A stretch of DNA of 64,000 nucleotides from the NCBI RefSeq assembly GCF_003481825.1, contig NZ_QULW01000009.1, positions 76,901 to 140,900 of the forward strand. The letters run 5' to 3'. Both the position numbers and the translations under genes were made by a program. Below the pieces are notes generated by a model. The model searched no databases. It was not told the DNA's origin and saw only the letters and a program-made list of their open reading frames with translations. The DNA comes from Clostridium sp. OM02-18AC (GTDB lineage Bacteria > Bacillota > Clostridia > Lachnospirales > Lachnospiraceae). Below are positions 1 through 8,097 of the stretch, one piece after another; the first letter of the stretch is position 1, and every line of letters begins with the position of its first letter.

Positions 1-975
1 GCAGTGTTTCATAAGGGACATATCGTAACCAAAGAAGATATTCCGGTACTTTTAAGTGTTGGAAAGGATACCCTTTATGTATGGGAAAAGGAAGAGGGAA
101 TGATGCATGAGAACGATGCAGCTGAGGTCCTTTGCGAACTCTGTAAAGGGGAGCACATGGACCGTTCCCAGCCGAAGGAAGGCAAGATTGAGCTGACTGC
201 GGCCTGCGATGGTCTTTTGAAGATTGACGCAAAGGCATTAAAAGGGGTCAATGCCTTTGGACAGATGATGATCGCCACCCGCCATGGCAATTTTGCCGTG
301 AAGAAAGGTGACAAGCTGGCGGGTACCCGTATCATTCCGCTGGTCATTGAAGAAGAAAAGATGAATGCGGTCAAGGCGCAGACGATGGAGCTGACTGGCG
401 GAAAGCCGATTTTGGAACTGAAGCCGTTCCGCCATAAGAAGGTTGGCATTGTTACTACCGGAAACGAGGTATTCTATGGACGTATCCAGGACACGTTCAC
501 CCCGGTGATCGTGGACAAGCTGTCCGAGTTTGATGCCGAGGTGACCGACCATGTGACCTGGGACGATGATGACAAGAAGGTAACGGCCAGCATTCTCGAC
601 ATGATCGAAAAGGGAGCGGACATTGTTATCTGCACTGGCGGCATGAGTGTGGATCCGGATGACAAGACTCCGCTTGCGATCAAAAATACCGGAGCGCGCA
701 TCGTGTCCTACGGTGCACCGGTACTTCCAGGCGCTATGTTTTTGCTGGCTTACTATGACCGCATGGAGCAGGGGAAGAACCGGAGAACCGTCATCATGGG
801 GCTTCCGGGCTGCGTGATGTATGCAAAACGTACCATTTTTGATCTGGTACTTCCACGTGTCATGGCAGACGATGAGGTGACATCGGACGAGCTGGCAGCG
901 CTCGGCATGGGCGGCTTATGCTTAAACTGCCCGGTCTGCACCTTCCCGAACTGCGGTTTTGGAAAGGGGTATTGA
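1..975 (+). CDS. MoeA-like molybdopterin-binding protein (5' end outside window)
   Basis: The reading frame is open from base 1, so the gene starts upstream; the GTG at base 4 lies inside the domain and is unlikely to be the start. The C-terminal half is a MoCF/MogA-type molybdopterin-binding fold with [11 protein letters not shown], an [16 protein letters not shown] stretch and the GLPGC turn. This fold binds molybdopterin during metal insertion. The protein ends in a Cys cluster ([12 protein letters not shown]), which could bind a metal or Fe-S centre; that is inference. It sits 1 nt before moaC and heads a cofactor operon. It is shorter than canonical MoeA and probably belongs to the MoeA-like branch found beside molybdenum hydroxylase genes. 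Confidence 0.85.
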   Translation, partial: AVFHKGHIVTKEDIPVLLSVGKDTLYVWEKEEGMMHENDAAEVLCELCKGEHMDRSQPKEGKIELTAACDGLLKIDAKALKGVNAFGQMMIATRHGNFAVKKGDKLAGTRIIPLVIEEEKMNAVKAQTMELTGGKPILELKPFRHKKVGIVTTGNEVFYGRIQDTFTPVIVDKLSEFDAEVTDHVTWDDDDKKVTASILDMIEKGADIVICTGGMSVDPDDKTPLAIKNTGARIVSYGAPVLPGAMFLLAYYDRMEQGKNRRTVIMGLPGCVMYAKRTIFDLVLPRVMADDEVTSDELAALGMGGLCLNCPVCTFPNCGFGKGY

Positions 976-976
976 T

Positions 977-1498
977 ATGGAATTTACGCATTTTGATGAA
1001 CAGGGCAATGCCCGCATGGTGGATGTCACGGAAAAAGGCGAGACGGTCCGCGAGGCGGTTGCCAAAGGCCGCATCCGTGTGAGCGAGGAATGCTTTGGGA
1101 AGATCAAAGAAGGTACTATGGCCAAGGGGGATGTGCTTGGTGTGGCCCGGATTGCCGGGATCATGGGAGCCAAGCGCACTTCAGAGCTGATTCCGCTCTG
1201 CCATATCTTAAATCTGACCAAGCTGAACGTGGATTTTGTCATGTACCCGGAACGCTGCGAGATTGAGGCAGTCTGTACCGCCAAGACCACCGGAAAAACC
1301 GGTGTGGAGATGGAGGCGCTCACCGGTGTATCTGTGACGCTGCTTACCATTTATGATATGTGCAAGGCCGTGGATAAGACCATGGAGATCGGAGAAATCC
1401 ATCTGGCTGAGAAGACCGGAGGCAAGAGCGGTCACTTTGTAAACCCAAAAGAGCAGAAGGGGCACTTCGTGAATCTCCAAGAGCAGGGTGGTGAGTAA
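977..1498 (+). CDS. moaC: Cyclic pyranopterin monophosphate synthase MoaC
   Basis: This 173-residue protein matches MoaC, which with MoaA converts GTP to cyclic pyranopterin monophosphate, the first stage of molybdenum cofactor synthesis. Recognisable blocks are the N-terminal [16 protein letters not shown], the central [17 protein letters not shown] with the conserved LCH, and the [23 protein letters not shown] C-terminal segment. The ATG at 977 is preceded by GGAAAGGGG and overlaps the end of the upstream gene closely, so I chose it over the upstream TTG at 959. The C-terminus carries an unusual repeat of GHFVN ([20 protein letters not shown]), slightly extending the usual length. It is translationally coupled to its neighbours. 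Confidence 0.95.
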   Translation: MEFTHFDEQGNARMVDVTEKGETVREAVAKGRIRVSEECFGKIKEGTMAKGDVLGVARIAGIMGAKRTSELIPLCHILNLTKLNVDFVMYPERCEIEAVCTAKTTGKTGVEMEALTGVSVTLLTIYDMCKAVDKTMEIGEIHLAEKTGGKSGHFVNPKEQKGHFVNLQEQGGE

Positions 1499-1500
1499 GT

Positions 1501-2457
1501 GTGAAGGATGCGTATGGAAGAGAAATCCGGTATTTGCGTATTTCCGTGACGGACCGCTGCAATCTGCGCTGCAAATACTGCATGCCGCATGGCATTGAGT
1601 GCGTGGAGCATAAAGACATCTTAAGCTTTGAGGAAATCCGGCAGATCGCAGTGTGCGGGGCAAAGCTTGGCATTACCAAGATCCGTCTGACCGGCGGGGA
1701 ACCGCTGGCGAGAAAAGGATGTCCACAGCTGATAAGGATGCTGAAAGAGATTCCGGGCATTGAAAAGATTGCCATGACCACGAACGGGACTCTGGTAAGA
1801 GCCGTTCTCCCGCAGCTTGTGGAGGCAGGACTGGATGAGGTCAATATCAGCCTGGATACGCTGGATGCAGAAACGTTTGCTGAAATTACCGGACAGGATC
1901 TTTTACCGGAGGTATTAAAGAGTATCGATGCTTCTCTTGCCGCTGGGCTTAAGGTGAAGGTCAACGCGGTATCCATGCCGGATACGGACTGGAAACGCCT
2001 GATCTTACTGGCGAAAGAAAAACCGGTTGATGTCCGTTTTATTGAACTGATGCCAATTGGAGCCGGAAAGGAGTCGAAGGGGCGCAGCAATGAGGAACTT
2101 TTTAAAGAAATCCTCAGCGAATTTCCAGAACTTCAGGCAGATGACAGCGTACATGGAGCCGGTCCGGCGGTCTACTATAAAATCCCGGGATATCAGGGAA
2201 GCATCGGACTGATCAGTGCCATGCACGGAAAATTCTGCAGTTCCTGCAACCGGGTGCGCCTGACATCGACCGGATTTTTAAAGACCTGTCTTTGTTATGA
2301 GGATGGCATGGATCTGAGAAGCATCCTGCGTGGCGGTAGTCCGGAAAAACTTCTGGATGCCATGGCCCGAACGATATACGGCAAACCGGCAGAGCATTGT
2401 TTTGAACAGCCGGATCAGATTACAGAAGCGCACGGTATGAGCGCGATTGGAGGGTGA
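1501..2457 (+). CDS. moaA: GTP 3',8-cyclase MoaA (radical SAM)
   Basis: This 318-residue radical SAM enzyme cyclises GTP in the first committed step of molybdopterin synthesis. The SAM [4Fe-4S] motif is seen as CNLRCKYC near residue 19. The second, substrate-binding cluster is supplied by FCSSCNRVRL and a later Cys in GFLKTCLCY. The protein ends in Gly-Gly, as MoaA proteins do for delivery of the C-terminal tail into the active site. A GTG start at 1501 follows moaC by 2 nt and has only a weak ribosome site, consistent with translational coupling. Length and motif order are normal for the family. Confidence 0.96.
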   Translation: MKDAYGREIRYLRISVTDRCNLRCKYCMPHGIECVEHKDILSFEEIRQIAVCGAKLGITKIRLTGGEPLARKGCPQLIRMLKEIPGIEKIAMTTNGTLVRAVLPQLVEAGLDEVNISLDTLDAETFAEITGQDLLPEVLKSIDASLAAGLKVKVNAVSMPDTDWKRLILLAKEKPVDVRFIELMPIGAGKESKGRSNEELFKEILSEFPELQADDSVHGAGPAVYYKIPGYQGSIGLISAMHGKFCSSCNRVRLTSTGFLKTCLCYEDGMDLRSILRGGSPEKLLDAMARTIYGKPAEHCFEQPDQITEAHGMSAIGG

Positions 2458-2461
2458 GAAA

Positions 2462-3412
2462 ATGGAAGTTGGAAAAGAGGGGGTAGTGAAGGCTATCTGC
2501 ATCAGTCCGGCCCGGGGAACGGAAAAGCATACGATCCCGGAGGGACATTTCATTCCAAATTTTGGAATCGAGGGCGATGCGCATGCTGGGACATGGCACC
2601 GTCAGGTGAGTCTTCTCTCCTACAATAAAGTAGAAGAATTTAATAAAAAGGGCGCAAACGTAGGCGATGGTGCGTTTGGCGAGAATCTGGTGGTGGATGG
2701 AATTGATTTCCGTGCCCTGCCGGTTGGAACCAGACTTTACGCCGGAACCGTCGAGCTGCGCATGACCCAGATCGGTAAAGAATGTCACAGCCACTGTGCG
2801 ATTTATCACCGCGTGGGTGAGTGCATCATGCCGCGGGAGGGCGTGTTTGCTGAGGTAGTAAAAGAGGGAATCATCCGTCCGGGCGATGTGATGAGAGTCG
2901 AAGCACCGGATGAGAACCGTCCATTTACGGCGGCGGTGATCGTACTGAGTGATAAAGGCTCCAAAGGAGAGCGGGAGGACTTAAGCGGTCCGGCAGCTGA
3001 GGACATGTTAAAGGAAGCAGGCTATGAGGTAGTGGAGCGTTTTGTGATCCCGGATGAGCCGGAGGTGTTAAAACATCACCTCATTCGTCTGGCAGACAGC
3101 CGACAGGTAGACCTGGTAGTGACCAGCGGCGGAACCGGATTTTCCATGCGGGACCAGACACCGGAGGCAACTTTGGCGGTGGCTGACCGGAACGCACCTG
3201 GCATTGCGGAGTACATCCGCATGAAATCCATGCAGATCACAGACCGCGCCATGTTAAGCCGCGGCGCATCGGTCATCCGGAAAAAGACGCTGATCGTCAA
3301 TCTGCCGGGAAGTCCGAAAGCCGTAAAAGAGAGTCTGGACTTTATTCTGGGGGCACTGGATCACGGCTTGAAGATTTTGCGCGGTACTGCTTCTGAGTGC
3401 GCCAGAAAATAG
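2462..3412 (+). CDS. MOSC domain - MogA/MoaB fusion protein
   Basis: This 316-residue protein joins two molybdenum cofactor domains. Residues 1-145 are a MOSC domain (GIEGDAHAG, GAFGENLVVDGID, QIGKECHSHC with the conserved Cys). From about residue 155 to the end is a MogA/MoaB-like MoCF domain (AAVIVLSDKGSKGEREDLSG, VVTSGGTGFSMRDQTPEA, NLPGSPKAVKESLDF), which adenylylates molybdopterin. The ATG at 2462 follows GGAGGGTGAGAAA and overlaps nothing; the more distal TTG start was rejected. The MOSC half may handle sulfur transfer or cofactor trafficking; that half's exact role is unknown. It closes the cofactor synthesis operon just before modABC. Confidence 0.93.
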   Translation: MEVGKEGVVKAICISPARGTEKHTIPEGHFIPNFGIEGDAHAGTWHRQVSLLSYNKVEEFNKKGANVGDGAFGENLVVDGIDFRALPVGTRLYAGTVELRMTQIGKECHSHCAIYHRVGECIMPREGVFAEVVKEGIIRPGDVMRVEAPDENRPFTAAVIVLSDKGSKGEREDLSGPAAEDMLKEAGYEVVERFVIPDEPEVLKHHLIRLADSRQVDLVVTSGGTGFSMRDQTPEATLAVADRNAPGIAEYIRMKSMQITDRAMLSRGASVIRKKTLIVNLPGSPKAVKESLDFILGALDHGLKILRGTASECARK

Positions 3413-3414
3413 CA

Positions 3415-3477
3415 TGTGAAAGCAGTGCATAAAAGCAGCATATCAAAAGAGTTTATGAAAGCAGTACATGAAAACAG
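3415..3477 (+). repeat. Imperfect 24-nt direct repeat upstream of modA
   Basis: Two copies of a 24-nt unit lie at 3415-3438 and 3454-3477, identical at about 20 of 24 positions and 39 nt apart (core GAAAGCAGTRCAT). They fall in the 173-nt gap between the MOSC-MogA gene and modA. They could be regulatory half-sites or a decayed duplication; no classical ModE palindrome was found here. Confidence 0.5.
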
Positions 3478-3585
3478 ACAATAACGGGTGTTTGGACCTT
3501 GCCGGAATGCGGCAGAAATCAGATCATAGCATTGGTGATTCAAAACGATTCACATAAAAATTTCAAGAACAGGGGAAAGAAAGTA

Positions 3586-4470
3586 ATGAAAAAACAGTTC
3601 GCAGTTCTAATGGCAGCTATGATGGCAGCAGGTATGATGGCAGGATGTTCCTCCAAACCGCAGGAAACCACTGCGGCAGCAACCGAGACAGAGACTACTG
3701 TAGCGGAGACCACGGAAGCAGAAACTGAGGCAGAGAGCGAAAACGCTGGTGAGGCAAAGGCAGATCTTGGTGAGCAGAGCATTCTGGTTGCTGCAGCAGC
3801 AAGCTTAAAAAATGCATACGAGGATAAGCTGATCCCGATGTTTGAAGAACAGTATCCGGGCGTAACCGTTGAGGGAACCTACGACAGTTCAGGAAAGCTG
3901 CAGACCCAGATCGAGGAAGGTCTTGAGGCAGATGTATTCATGTCTGCAGCAGTTAAGCAGATGAAGGCTCTGGATGAGGAAGGTCTGATCGCGTCTGATA
4001 CCATGGTTGATTTGTTGGAGAACAAGATCGTTCTGATCGTTCCGGCTGGCAGCGACAGCAAGATTGATTCTTTCGAGAAGATCGGTGATGCTGAGTCTAT
4101 CGCCCTGGGCGATCCGGAGAGTGTTCCGGCTGGTCAGTACGCGAAAGAGGCTCTGACAAACTTAAATGTCTGGGATGGCATTCAGGACAAAGTAAGCTTC
4201 GGTACCAACGTAACCGAGGTATTAAACCAGGTTGCAGCAGCAAGTGCTGATGCAGGTATTGTTTACGCAACCGATGCAGCAAGTATGGCAGATCAGGTAA
4301 CTGTCGTTGCAGAGGCACCGGAAGGAAGCCTGGAGAAGAAGGTCATCTATCCGGTAGCAGTTGTAAAAGCAACAGCTCATGAGGATGCAGCGAAGGCATT
4401 CGTAGATTTCTTACAGACTCCGGAAGCGATCACGGTATTTGAGGCCTACGGTTTCGTGGCAGCGCAGTAA
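3586..4470 (+). CDS. modA: Molybdate ABC transporter substrate-binding lipoprotein ModA
   Basis: This 294-residue protein has a lipoprotein signal peptide (MKKQFAVLMAAMMAAG followed by MMAGC), an acidic/Thr-rich linker to about residue 62, and then a ModA domain starting ILVAAAASLKNAYED. The ModA family binds molybdate or tungstate through backbone and Ser contacts; AAASL and DSSGKLQTQIEEG match those oxyanion-binding regions. The ATG at 3586 follows AGGGGAAAGAAAGTA and is the one giving a proper signal peptide. It is membrane-anchored outside the cell and supplies ModBC encoded immediately downstream. Confidence 0.95.
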   Translation: MKKQFAVLMAAMMAAGMMAGCSSKPQETTAAATETETTVAETTEAETEAESENAGEAKADLGEQSILVAAAASLKNAYEDKLIPMFEEQYPGVTVEGTYDSSGKLQTQIEEGLEADVFMSAAVKQMKALDEEGLIASDTMVDLLENKIVLIVPAGSDSKIDSFEKIGDAESIALGDPESVPAGQYAKEALTNLNVWDGIQDKVSFGTNVTEVLNQVAAASADAGIVYATDAASMADQVTVVAEAPEGSLEKKVIYPVAVVKATAHEDAAKAFVDFLQTPEAITVFEAYGFVAAQ

Positions 4471-4544
4471 ATATAGATACGGTAGCATTCCGGCCTGCAT
4501 AAACACGGAACTGCGATCATGTGTAACAGAGAGGAGAAACAAAA

Positions 4545-5222
4545 ATGGACTGGTCCCCAATTCTGATATCCATGAAAACTGCCAGTGTTTCCATCGTGAT
4601 CACCTTTTTTCTTGGAATTCTGGCGGCCTGGCTGGTGGTCAGCATGAAGAATGAGCGTATGAAGATCATTCTCGATGGTATTTTAACGTTGCCTTTGGTG
4701 CTGCCGCCTACGGTGGCGGGCTTTTTCTTCTTATATCTGTTTGGTGTGAAACGGCCCATCGGAATCTTCTTTTTACAGTTTTTCGGCGTGAAAATTGCGT
4801 TCTCCTGGACAGCTACGGTACTGGCGGCGGTGGTCATGTCCTTTCCGCTCATGTACCGTTCTGCCAGAGGAGCCTTTGAACAGGTCGATCCAAACCTCAT
4901 GGCAGCGGCGCGTACCCTTGGCATGAGTGAATGGAGCATTTTTTATAAGGTACTGATCGCCAATGCCATGCCTGGCATTGTAAGCGGTGGAGTCCTGGCA
5001 TTTGCAAGAGGACTGGGTGAGTTTGGCGCCACTGCCATGATCGCAGGCAATATTGCGGGAAAGACCAGAACCCTTCCCATGGCAGTGTATTCGGAAGTGG
5101 CTGCCGGAAACATGGATGCGGCATACCGCTATGTAGCGATCATCGTTGTGATCGCATTCCTTTCCGTGATCTTAATGAACCGGGCAGCGTTGAAAGAATC
5201 CAAAAAGAGAGGACAGTTTTAA
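4545..5222 (+). CDS. modB: Molybdate ABC transporter permease ModB
   Basis: This 225-residue membrane protein is the permease of the molybdate transporter. It has about five hydrophobic segments, LPLVLPPTVAGFFFLYLFG near residue 46, and the EAA-type loop AARTLGMSEWSIFYKV near residue 120 that docks on the ATPase. GALAFARGLGEFGATAMIAG-like sequence (here VLAFARGLGEFGATAMIAG) is characteristic of ModB. The start follows AGAGGAGAAACAAAA. The gene ends 3 nt before modC. Confidence 0.95.
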   Translation: MDWSPILISMKTASVSIVITFFLGILAAWLVVSMKNERMKIILDGILTLPLVLPPTVAGFFFLYLFGVKRPIGIFFLQFFGVKIAFSWTATVLAAVVMSFPLMYRSARGAFEQVDPNLMAAARTLGMSEWSIFYKVLIANAMPGIVSGGVLAFARGLGEFGATAMIAGNIAGKTRTLPMAVYSEVAAGNMDAAYRYVAIIVVIAFLSVILMNRAALKESKKRGQF

Positions 5223-5225
5223 AAA

Positions 5226-6296
5226 ATGAGTGAACAATTATTAGCGGTTGATATCCGAAAAAAACTGCGGGAGTTTGAACTCCAGGTCCAGTTCACTTCT
5301 GGCAAAGGCTGCCTCGGAATTCTGGGACCTTCTGGCTGTGGAAAGAGTATGACATTAAAATCCATTGCAGGGATCGTGGAGCCGGACAGTGGTTCGATCG
5401 TGCTGGATAACCGTACACTGTATGATAGCAGCAGAAAGCAGAATCTGAAACCGCAGGAGCGGCGTGTAGGGTATCTCTTTCAAAATTATGCGCTGTTTCC
5501 GAACATGTCTGTGGAGGAGAATATCCGGACAGGCCTGAAAGCCGGAAAACGTTATGATGAAGCACAGCAGAAAAAACGGACAGCCGAAATGATGGAGCGC
5601 TTCCGTTTAAGTGGTCTGGAGAAGCGTTATCCTGTGCAGCTTTCCGGCGGACAGCAGCAGAGGGTGGCGCTGGCGAGAATTCTTGCCTACGAGCCGGAAG
5701 CACTGCTTCTGGATGAACCGTTTTCCGCGATGGATACCCATCTGCGGGAACGATTGCGTCTGGAACTGGCCAGTGTACTTTCTGAGTACCAGGGAGCATC
5801 CATCATGGTCACACATGACCGGGACGAAGCGTATCAGCTGTGCGATCATCTATTGCTGTTCAGCAAAGGCCATGTGATCGCAGCGGGAAAGACGAAAAAT
5901 CTCTTCAACGACCCGGGAAGTGTGGAAGCCGCAAGGCTGACCGGCTGCAAGAATGTTTCACGGATTGAAAAGATCGGCGAGCACCGGGTACGCGCGCGGG
6001 ACTGGGGGGATCTGGAACTGGTTACAGAAAAAACGGTGACCGAGGATGTGACTTCCATCGGAATCCGTGCCCATGATTTTGAGCCGCTGACGGATCAGGA
6101 GACTGACGCGGAAACAGAAAACCGGATTCCGGTGGAGAATCCAAAGATTTCGGAGATGCCGTTTGAATGGTATGTGACGATGCAGAACGGACTGTGGTGG
6201 AAAATCGGAAAGACCATCCACACACACAGTGCAGATGGTCTGATTCCAAAGTATGTAAGGGTTGCCCGGGAAGCGATTCTGCTTCTGAAAGATTAG
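5226..6296 (+). CDS. modC: Molybdate ABC transporter ATP-binding protein ModC
   Basis: This 356-residue ATPase powers molybdate import. Walker A is GPSGCGKS near residue 35, the signature LSGGQQQRVALAR near 140 and Walker B ALLLDEPFSAMD just after it. About 130 C-terminal residues follow the nucleotide-binding domain and hold a TOBE-like regulatory region beginning near SRIEKIGEHRVRARDWG, where oxyanion can bind in family members. Its stop overlaps the stop of the convergent ModE-like gene by a few bases, so the two transcripts meet tail to tail with no separate terminator. Confidence 0.95.
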   Translation: MSEQLLAVDIRKKLREFELQVQFTSGKGCLGILGPSGCGKSMTLKSIAGIVEPDSGSIVLDNRTLYDSSRKQNLKPQERRVGYLFQNYALFPNMSVEENIRTGLKAGKRYDEAQQKKRTAEMMERFRLSGLEKRYPVQLSGGQQQRVALARILAYEPEALLLDEPFSAMDTHLRERLRLELASVLSEYQGASIMVTHDRDEAYQLCDHLLLFSKGHVIAAGKTKNLFNDPGSVEAARLTGCKNVSRIEKIGEHRVRARDWGDLELVTEKTVTEDVTSIGIRAHDFEPLTDQETDAETENRIPVENPKISEMPFEWYVTMQNGLWWKIGKTIHTHSADGLIPKYVRVAREAILLLKD

Positions 6297-6688
6297 GGTG
6301 TAAACGAATCAAAGTATTTTGCAAAGAGCTGGGCAGTGACTGCTTTCAGCTCTTTTTCCATACCCTGGAAACGGGCAAGGAAATCTTTGGCTTCTGCTGT
6401 CAGGTGTGAGGAACCGCCGGATGCACCGCCAGAGCGGGATTCAATCAGGGGACAGCCAAGATAGCGTTCCGCTTTCTTGATGATTCTCAACCCTTTGCTG
6501 TAAGACATTTCCATTTCCCGGCAGGCAGTCTGCATGGAGTTGGTCTGGTCTACAAGAATCAGAAATTCCGCAACACCGGGACCGAAGAAGGTATCCTGTT
6601 TGGCAAGACGAAGTCTCACCGAGGGGCGGAGCGGAAGCTTGGCTGGGGAAATTGAAGGATCAACGACTGGTTTGGCTTTGCGGTTCAT
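6293..6688 (-). CDS. ModE-like winged-helix regulator (HTH domain only)
   Basis: This 131-residue protein matches the N-terminal LysR-like DNA-binding domain of ModE. It shows SMQTACREMEMSYSKGLRII (helix-turn-helix), RYLGCPLIESRSGGASGGSS, and LTAEAKDFLARFQGMEKELK. There is no C-terminal molybdate-binding Mop domain, so any metal response would need another partner or none. It lies convergent to modABC and probably regulates molybdenum genes; that is inference from family and position. The start is the ATG at 6688, preceded by AAAGGATG. Confidence 0.85.
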   Translation of the reverse strand: MNRKAKPVVDPSISPAKLPLRPSVRLRLAKQDTFFGPGVAEFLILVDQTNSMQTACREMEMSYSKGLRIIKKAERYLGCPLIESRSGGASGGSSHLTAEAKDFLARFQGMEKELKAVTAQLFAKYFDSFTP

Positions 6689-6742
6689 GAAACAACATCC
6701 TTTCTGACTACAAATTCATTCTGTTTTTACTATAAAAGTTCT

Positions 6743-6759
6743 GCCGCCGATCAGGCGGC
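6743..6759. other. GC-rich hairpin upstream of the ModE-like gene
   Basis: A perfect 6-bp inverted repeat GCCGCC/GGCGGC with a 5-nt loop lies about 55 nt upstream of the ModE-like start, in a 248-nt divergent intergenic region. It could be an operator or a leader hairpin. No ModE consensus or Moco riboswitch core could be confirmed in this gap, and I see no other clear element in it. Confidence 0.4.
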
Positions 6760-6936
6760 GTTAATTCAGGGATGCCAAATGCGCCTGTCAAAACTTTTAT
6801 TTGCGGTGGTGCACTTGGCTGCAGGTGCATGCAGGTTTAGTATAGCATGCGATAGCAGCGTGGGCAATTTTTTCTCGACAAAAAGCAGAAAAACTCTTAT
6901 AGTAATGGATAGATTAGAAAGATGAGGAAACAAGTT

Positions 6937-7248
6937 ATGAAAGAAACGAATAAGATCGAATTGCATGGGGATATTTCCATTCCTTTCTTAAAAAAGAGCC
7001 GTTTCACGGGAAGTTTTAAGGGAATGCGCTATGTGCTCATCAAACATGAAAATGAGTTAGAGCCTGCTGCGGAGGAGACACCGGCGAAAACAGAAACGGT
7101 GATCCGGGCTATTATCTGGCCGGAACCATTTAATTTTGAAGTGACACCGGATGAAAAAAAACATCACCAGGATTTTCCGTTTACGACGGATGGAATCTGG
7201 GAAGCGGTGGACTGGCTGAATGCGGAGCATGAGGCAGGACATTTTTAA
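6937..7248 (+). CDS. Conserved small protein of unknown function
   Basis: This 103-residue acidic protein starts KETNKIELHGDISIPFLKKS and has no membrane segment or signal peptide. I recognise it only as a conserved clostridial hypothetical; no function can be given. The start at 6937 was chosen over the ATG at 6922 because AGGAAA sits 8 nt before it. A strong terminator follows directly after the stop, so it is probably a single-gene unit. Confidence 0.7.
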   Translation: MKETNKIELHGDISIPFLKKSRFTGSFKGMRYVLIKHENELEPAAEETPAKTETVIRAIIWPEPFNFEVTPDEKKHHQDFPFTTDGIWEAVDWLNAEHEAGHF

Positions 7249-7293
7249 TTGAAAAAGGCATTTGCAGCCGAAAACTGCAAATGCCTTTTTCAA
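7249..7293 (+). terminator. Intrinsic terminator after the small conserved gene
   Basis: A perfect 19-bp inverted repeat (arms 7249-7267 and 7275-7293) with a 7-nt loop has AAAAA on one flank of the stem and TTTTT on the other, so it can work in both directions. Confidence 0.9.
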
Positions 7294-7420
7294 TAGAATC
7301 AATCTAACGGTTCAATAAATCAGTCCTGTTTTGGTTTTCCGCATAGTTTCATGGTCAGCGGCAATCCGGTGTAGAGACCAATCAGCTGGAACTGGAAAAA
7401 CAGTTTGAAAAGGGGAAAAT

Positions 7421-7789
7421 TTGAGAAACATATATCTGGTGAGGCACGGAAAAATAAAACAGGAAGCGGGAGGGCGCAGATGCATCGGGCAGACCGACCC
7501 GCCGCTTGATGAAAAATATGTTTCTTCTATATTAAAACTGGGGAACTGGTTTGCGGAGAGACAGCATCATCAAAAAGCATCTGTAGTACTGGCATCCGGA
7601 ACCTTAAAGCGTGCATGCGATACGGCAAAGTATCTGAAAGAAGGTGCGGGAGAAATCATTTCCGGGAATATCCTTTTTGATGAGAATCTGAATGAAGTTT
7701 ACACTGGTTTATGGGAAAACCGGGAATTTGAAGAAATTAAGGTCAAGGATCAGAAGCGGTTCGAAGAAAGGGGAAAATCGCTTGGATGA
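7421..7789 (+). pseudogene. Truncated histidine phosphatase (phosphoglycerate-mutase-like) gene
   Basis: The 122-residue product begins RNIYLVRHGKIKQ with the catalytic RHG, then shows the family's IGQTDPPLDEK and LASGTLKRACDTAKYL (second phosphate-binding Arg) and ENLNEVYTGLWENREFEEI. It stops where the family normally continues for 70 or more residues to the second catalytic His, which is missing. A TTG start at 7421 follows AGGGGA. Immediately upstream an open frame reads LELEKQFEKGKI then stop, possibly the tail of a lost partner domain. In related clusters such domains are joined to MocA-type nucleotidyltransferases, so a decayed molybdenum hydroxylase accessory gene is plausible but inferred. 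Confidence 0.65.
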
Positions 7790-7934
7790 TTCCAGGGTAA
7801 AGGAAAATGAAATCGTCAGTGTAGAGGCGCGTTATCAGGCCGCCTACGGGAAATGTCACTGCGCGGAAGCATACAAAAAGCACGAAGCGTTGTACGAAAA
7901 AGCGAAGAGCATAGAAAAAAAGATATTTGGATAA
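7782..7934 (+). other. Possible 50-codon remnant ORF after the phosphatase fragment
   Basis: A short frame starting at a TTG overlaps the end of the phosphatase fragment and encodes a Lys/Glu-rich peptide ending EKAKSIEKKIFG. It has no recognisable domain. It may be a fused-on fragment left by the deletion that removed the end of the phosphatase gene; it may equally be non-coding. Confidence 0.25.
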
Positions 7935-7979
7935 AGCAGGCAGGAGAAGGTGTATGGAGCCGTCTCCTGCTTGCTATTT
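7935..7979 (+). terminator. Hairpin, probable terminator
   Basis: Arms 7935-7947 and 7963-7975 pair over 13 bp with one G-T pair (GCAGGAGA/TCTCCTGC core), followed by ATTTCT. The weak T-tract makes termination likely but not certain. Confidence 0.55.
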
Positions 7980-7999
7980 CTATCCCAAAATGCTAAAAT
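7971..7999 (+). promoter_or_regulatory. Sigma-A-type promoter for the EFR1/MATE pair
   Basis: TTGCTA at 7971-7976 and TAAAAT at 7994-7999 are separated by 17 nt. The transcript would carry a leader of about 90 nt with a long-loop inverted repeat (GGACAG near 8012 with CTGTC near 8042). Confidence 0.55.
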
Positions 8000-8097
8000 C
8001 GAACTACACACGGACAGTGGAAATTTGTGGGGATTTATTCTCTGTCTGTGTTCATAAAAATGTGAACGGGGGTTCATGAAAAAAGGGAGATTGTATT

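Noticed and set aside
959..976. TTG start extending MoaC
   Set aside because: It lies inside the upstream gene; the ATG at 977 has a proper ribosome site and matches the family start.
6689..6936. Moco riboswitch near the ModE-like gene
   Set aside because: Only a 6-bp GC hairpin is present; the conserved helices of that class could not be lined up.
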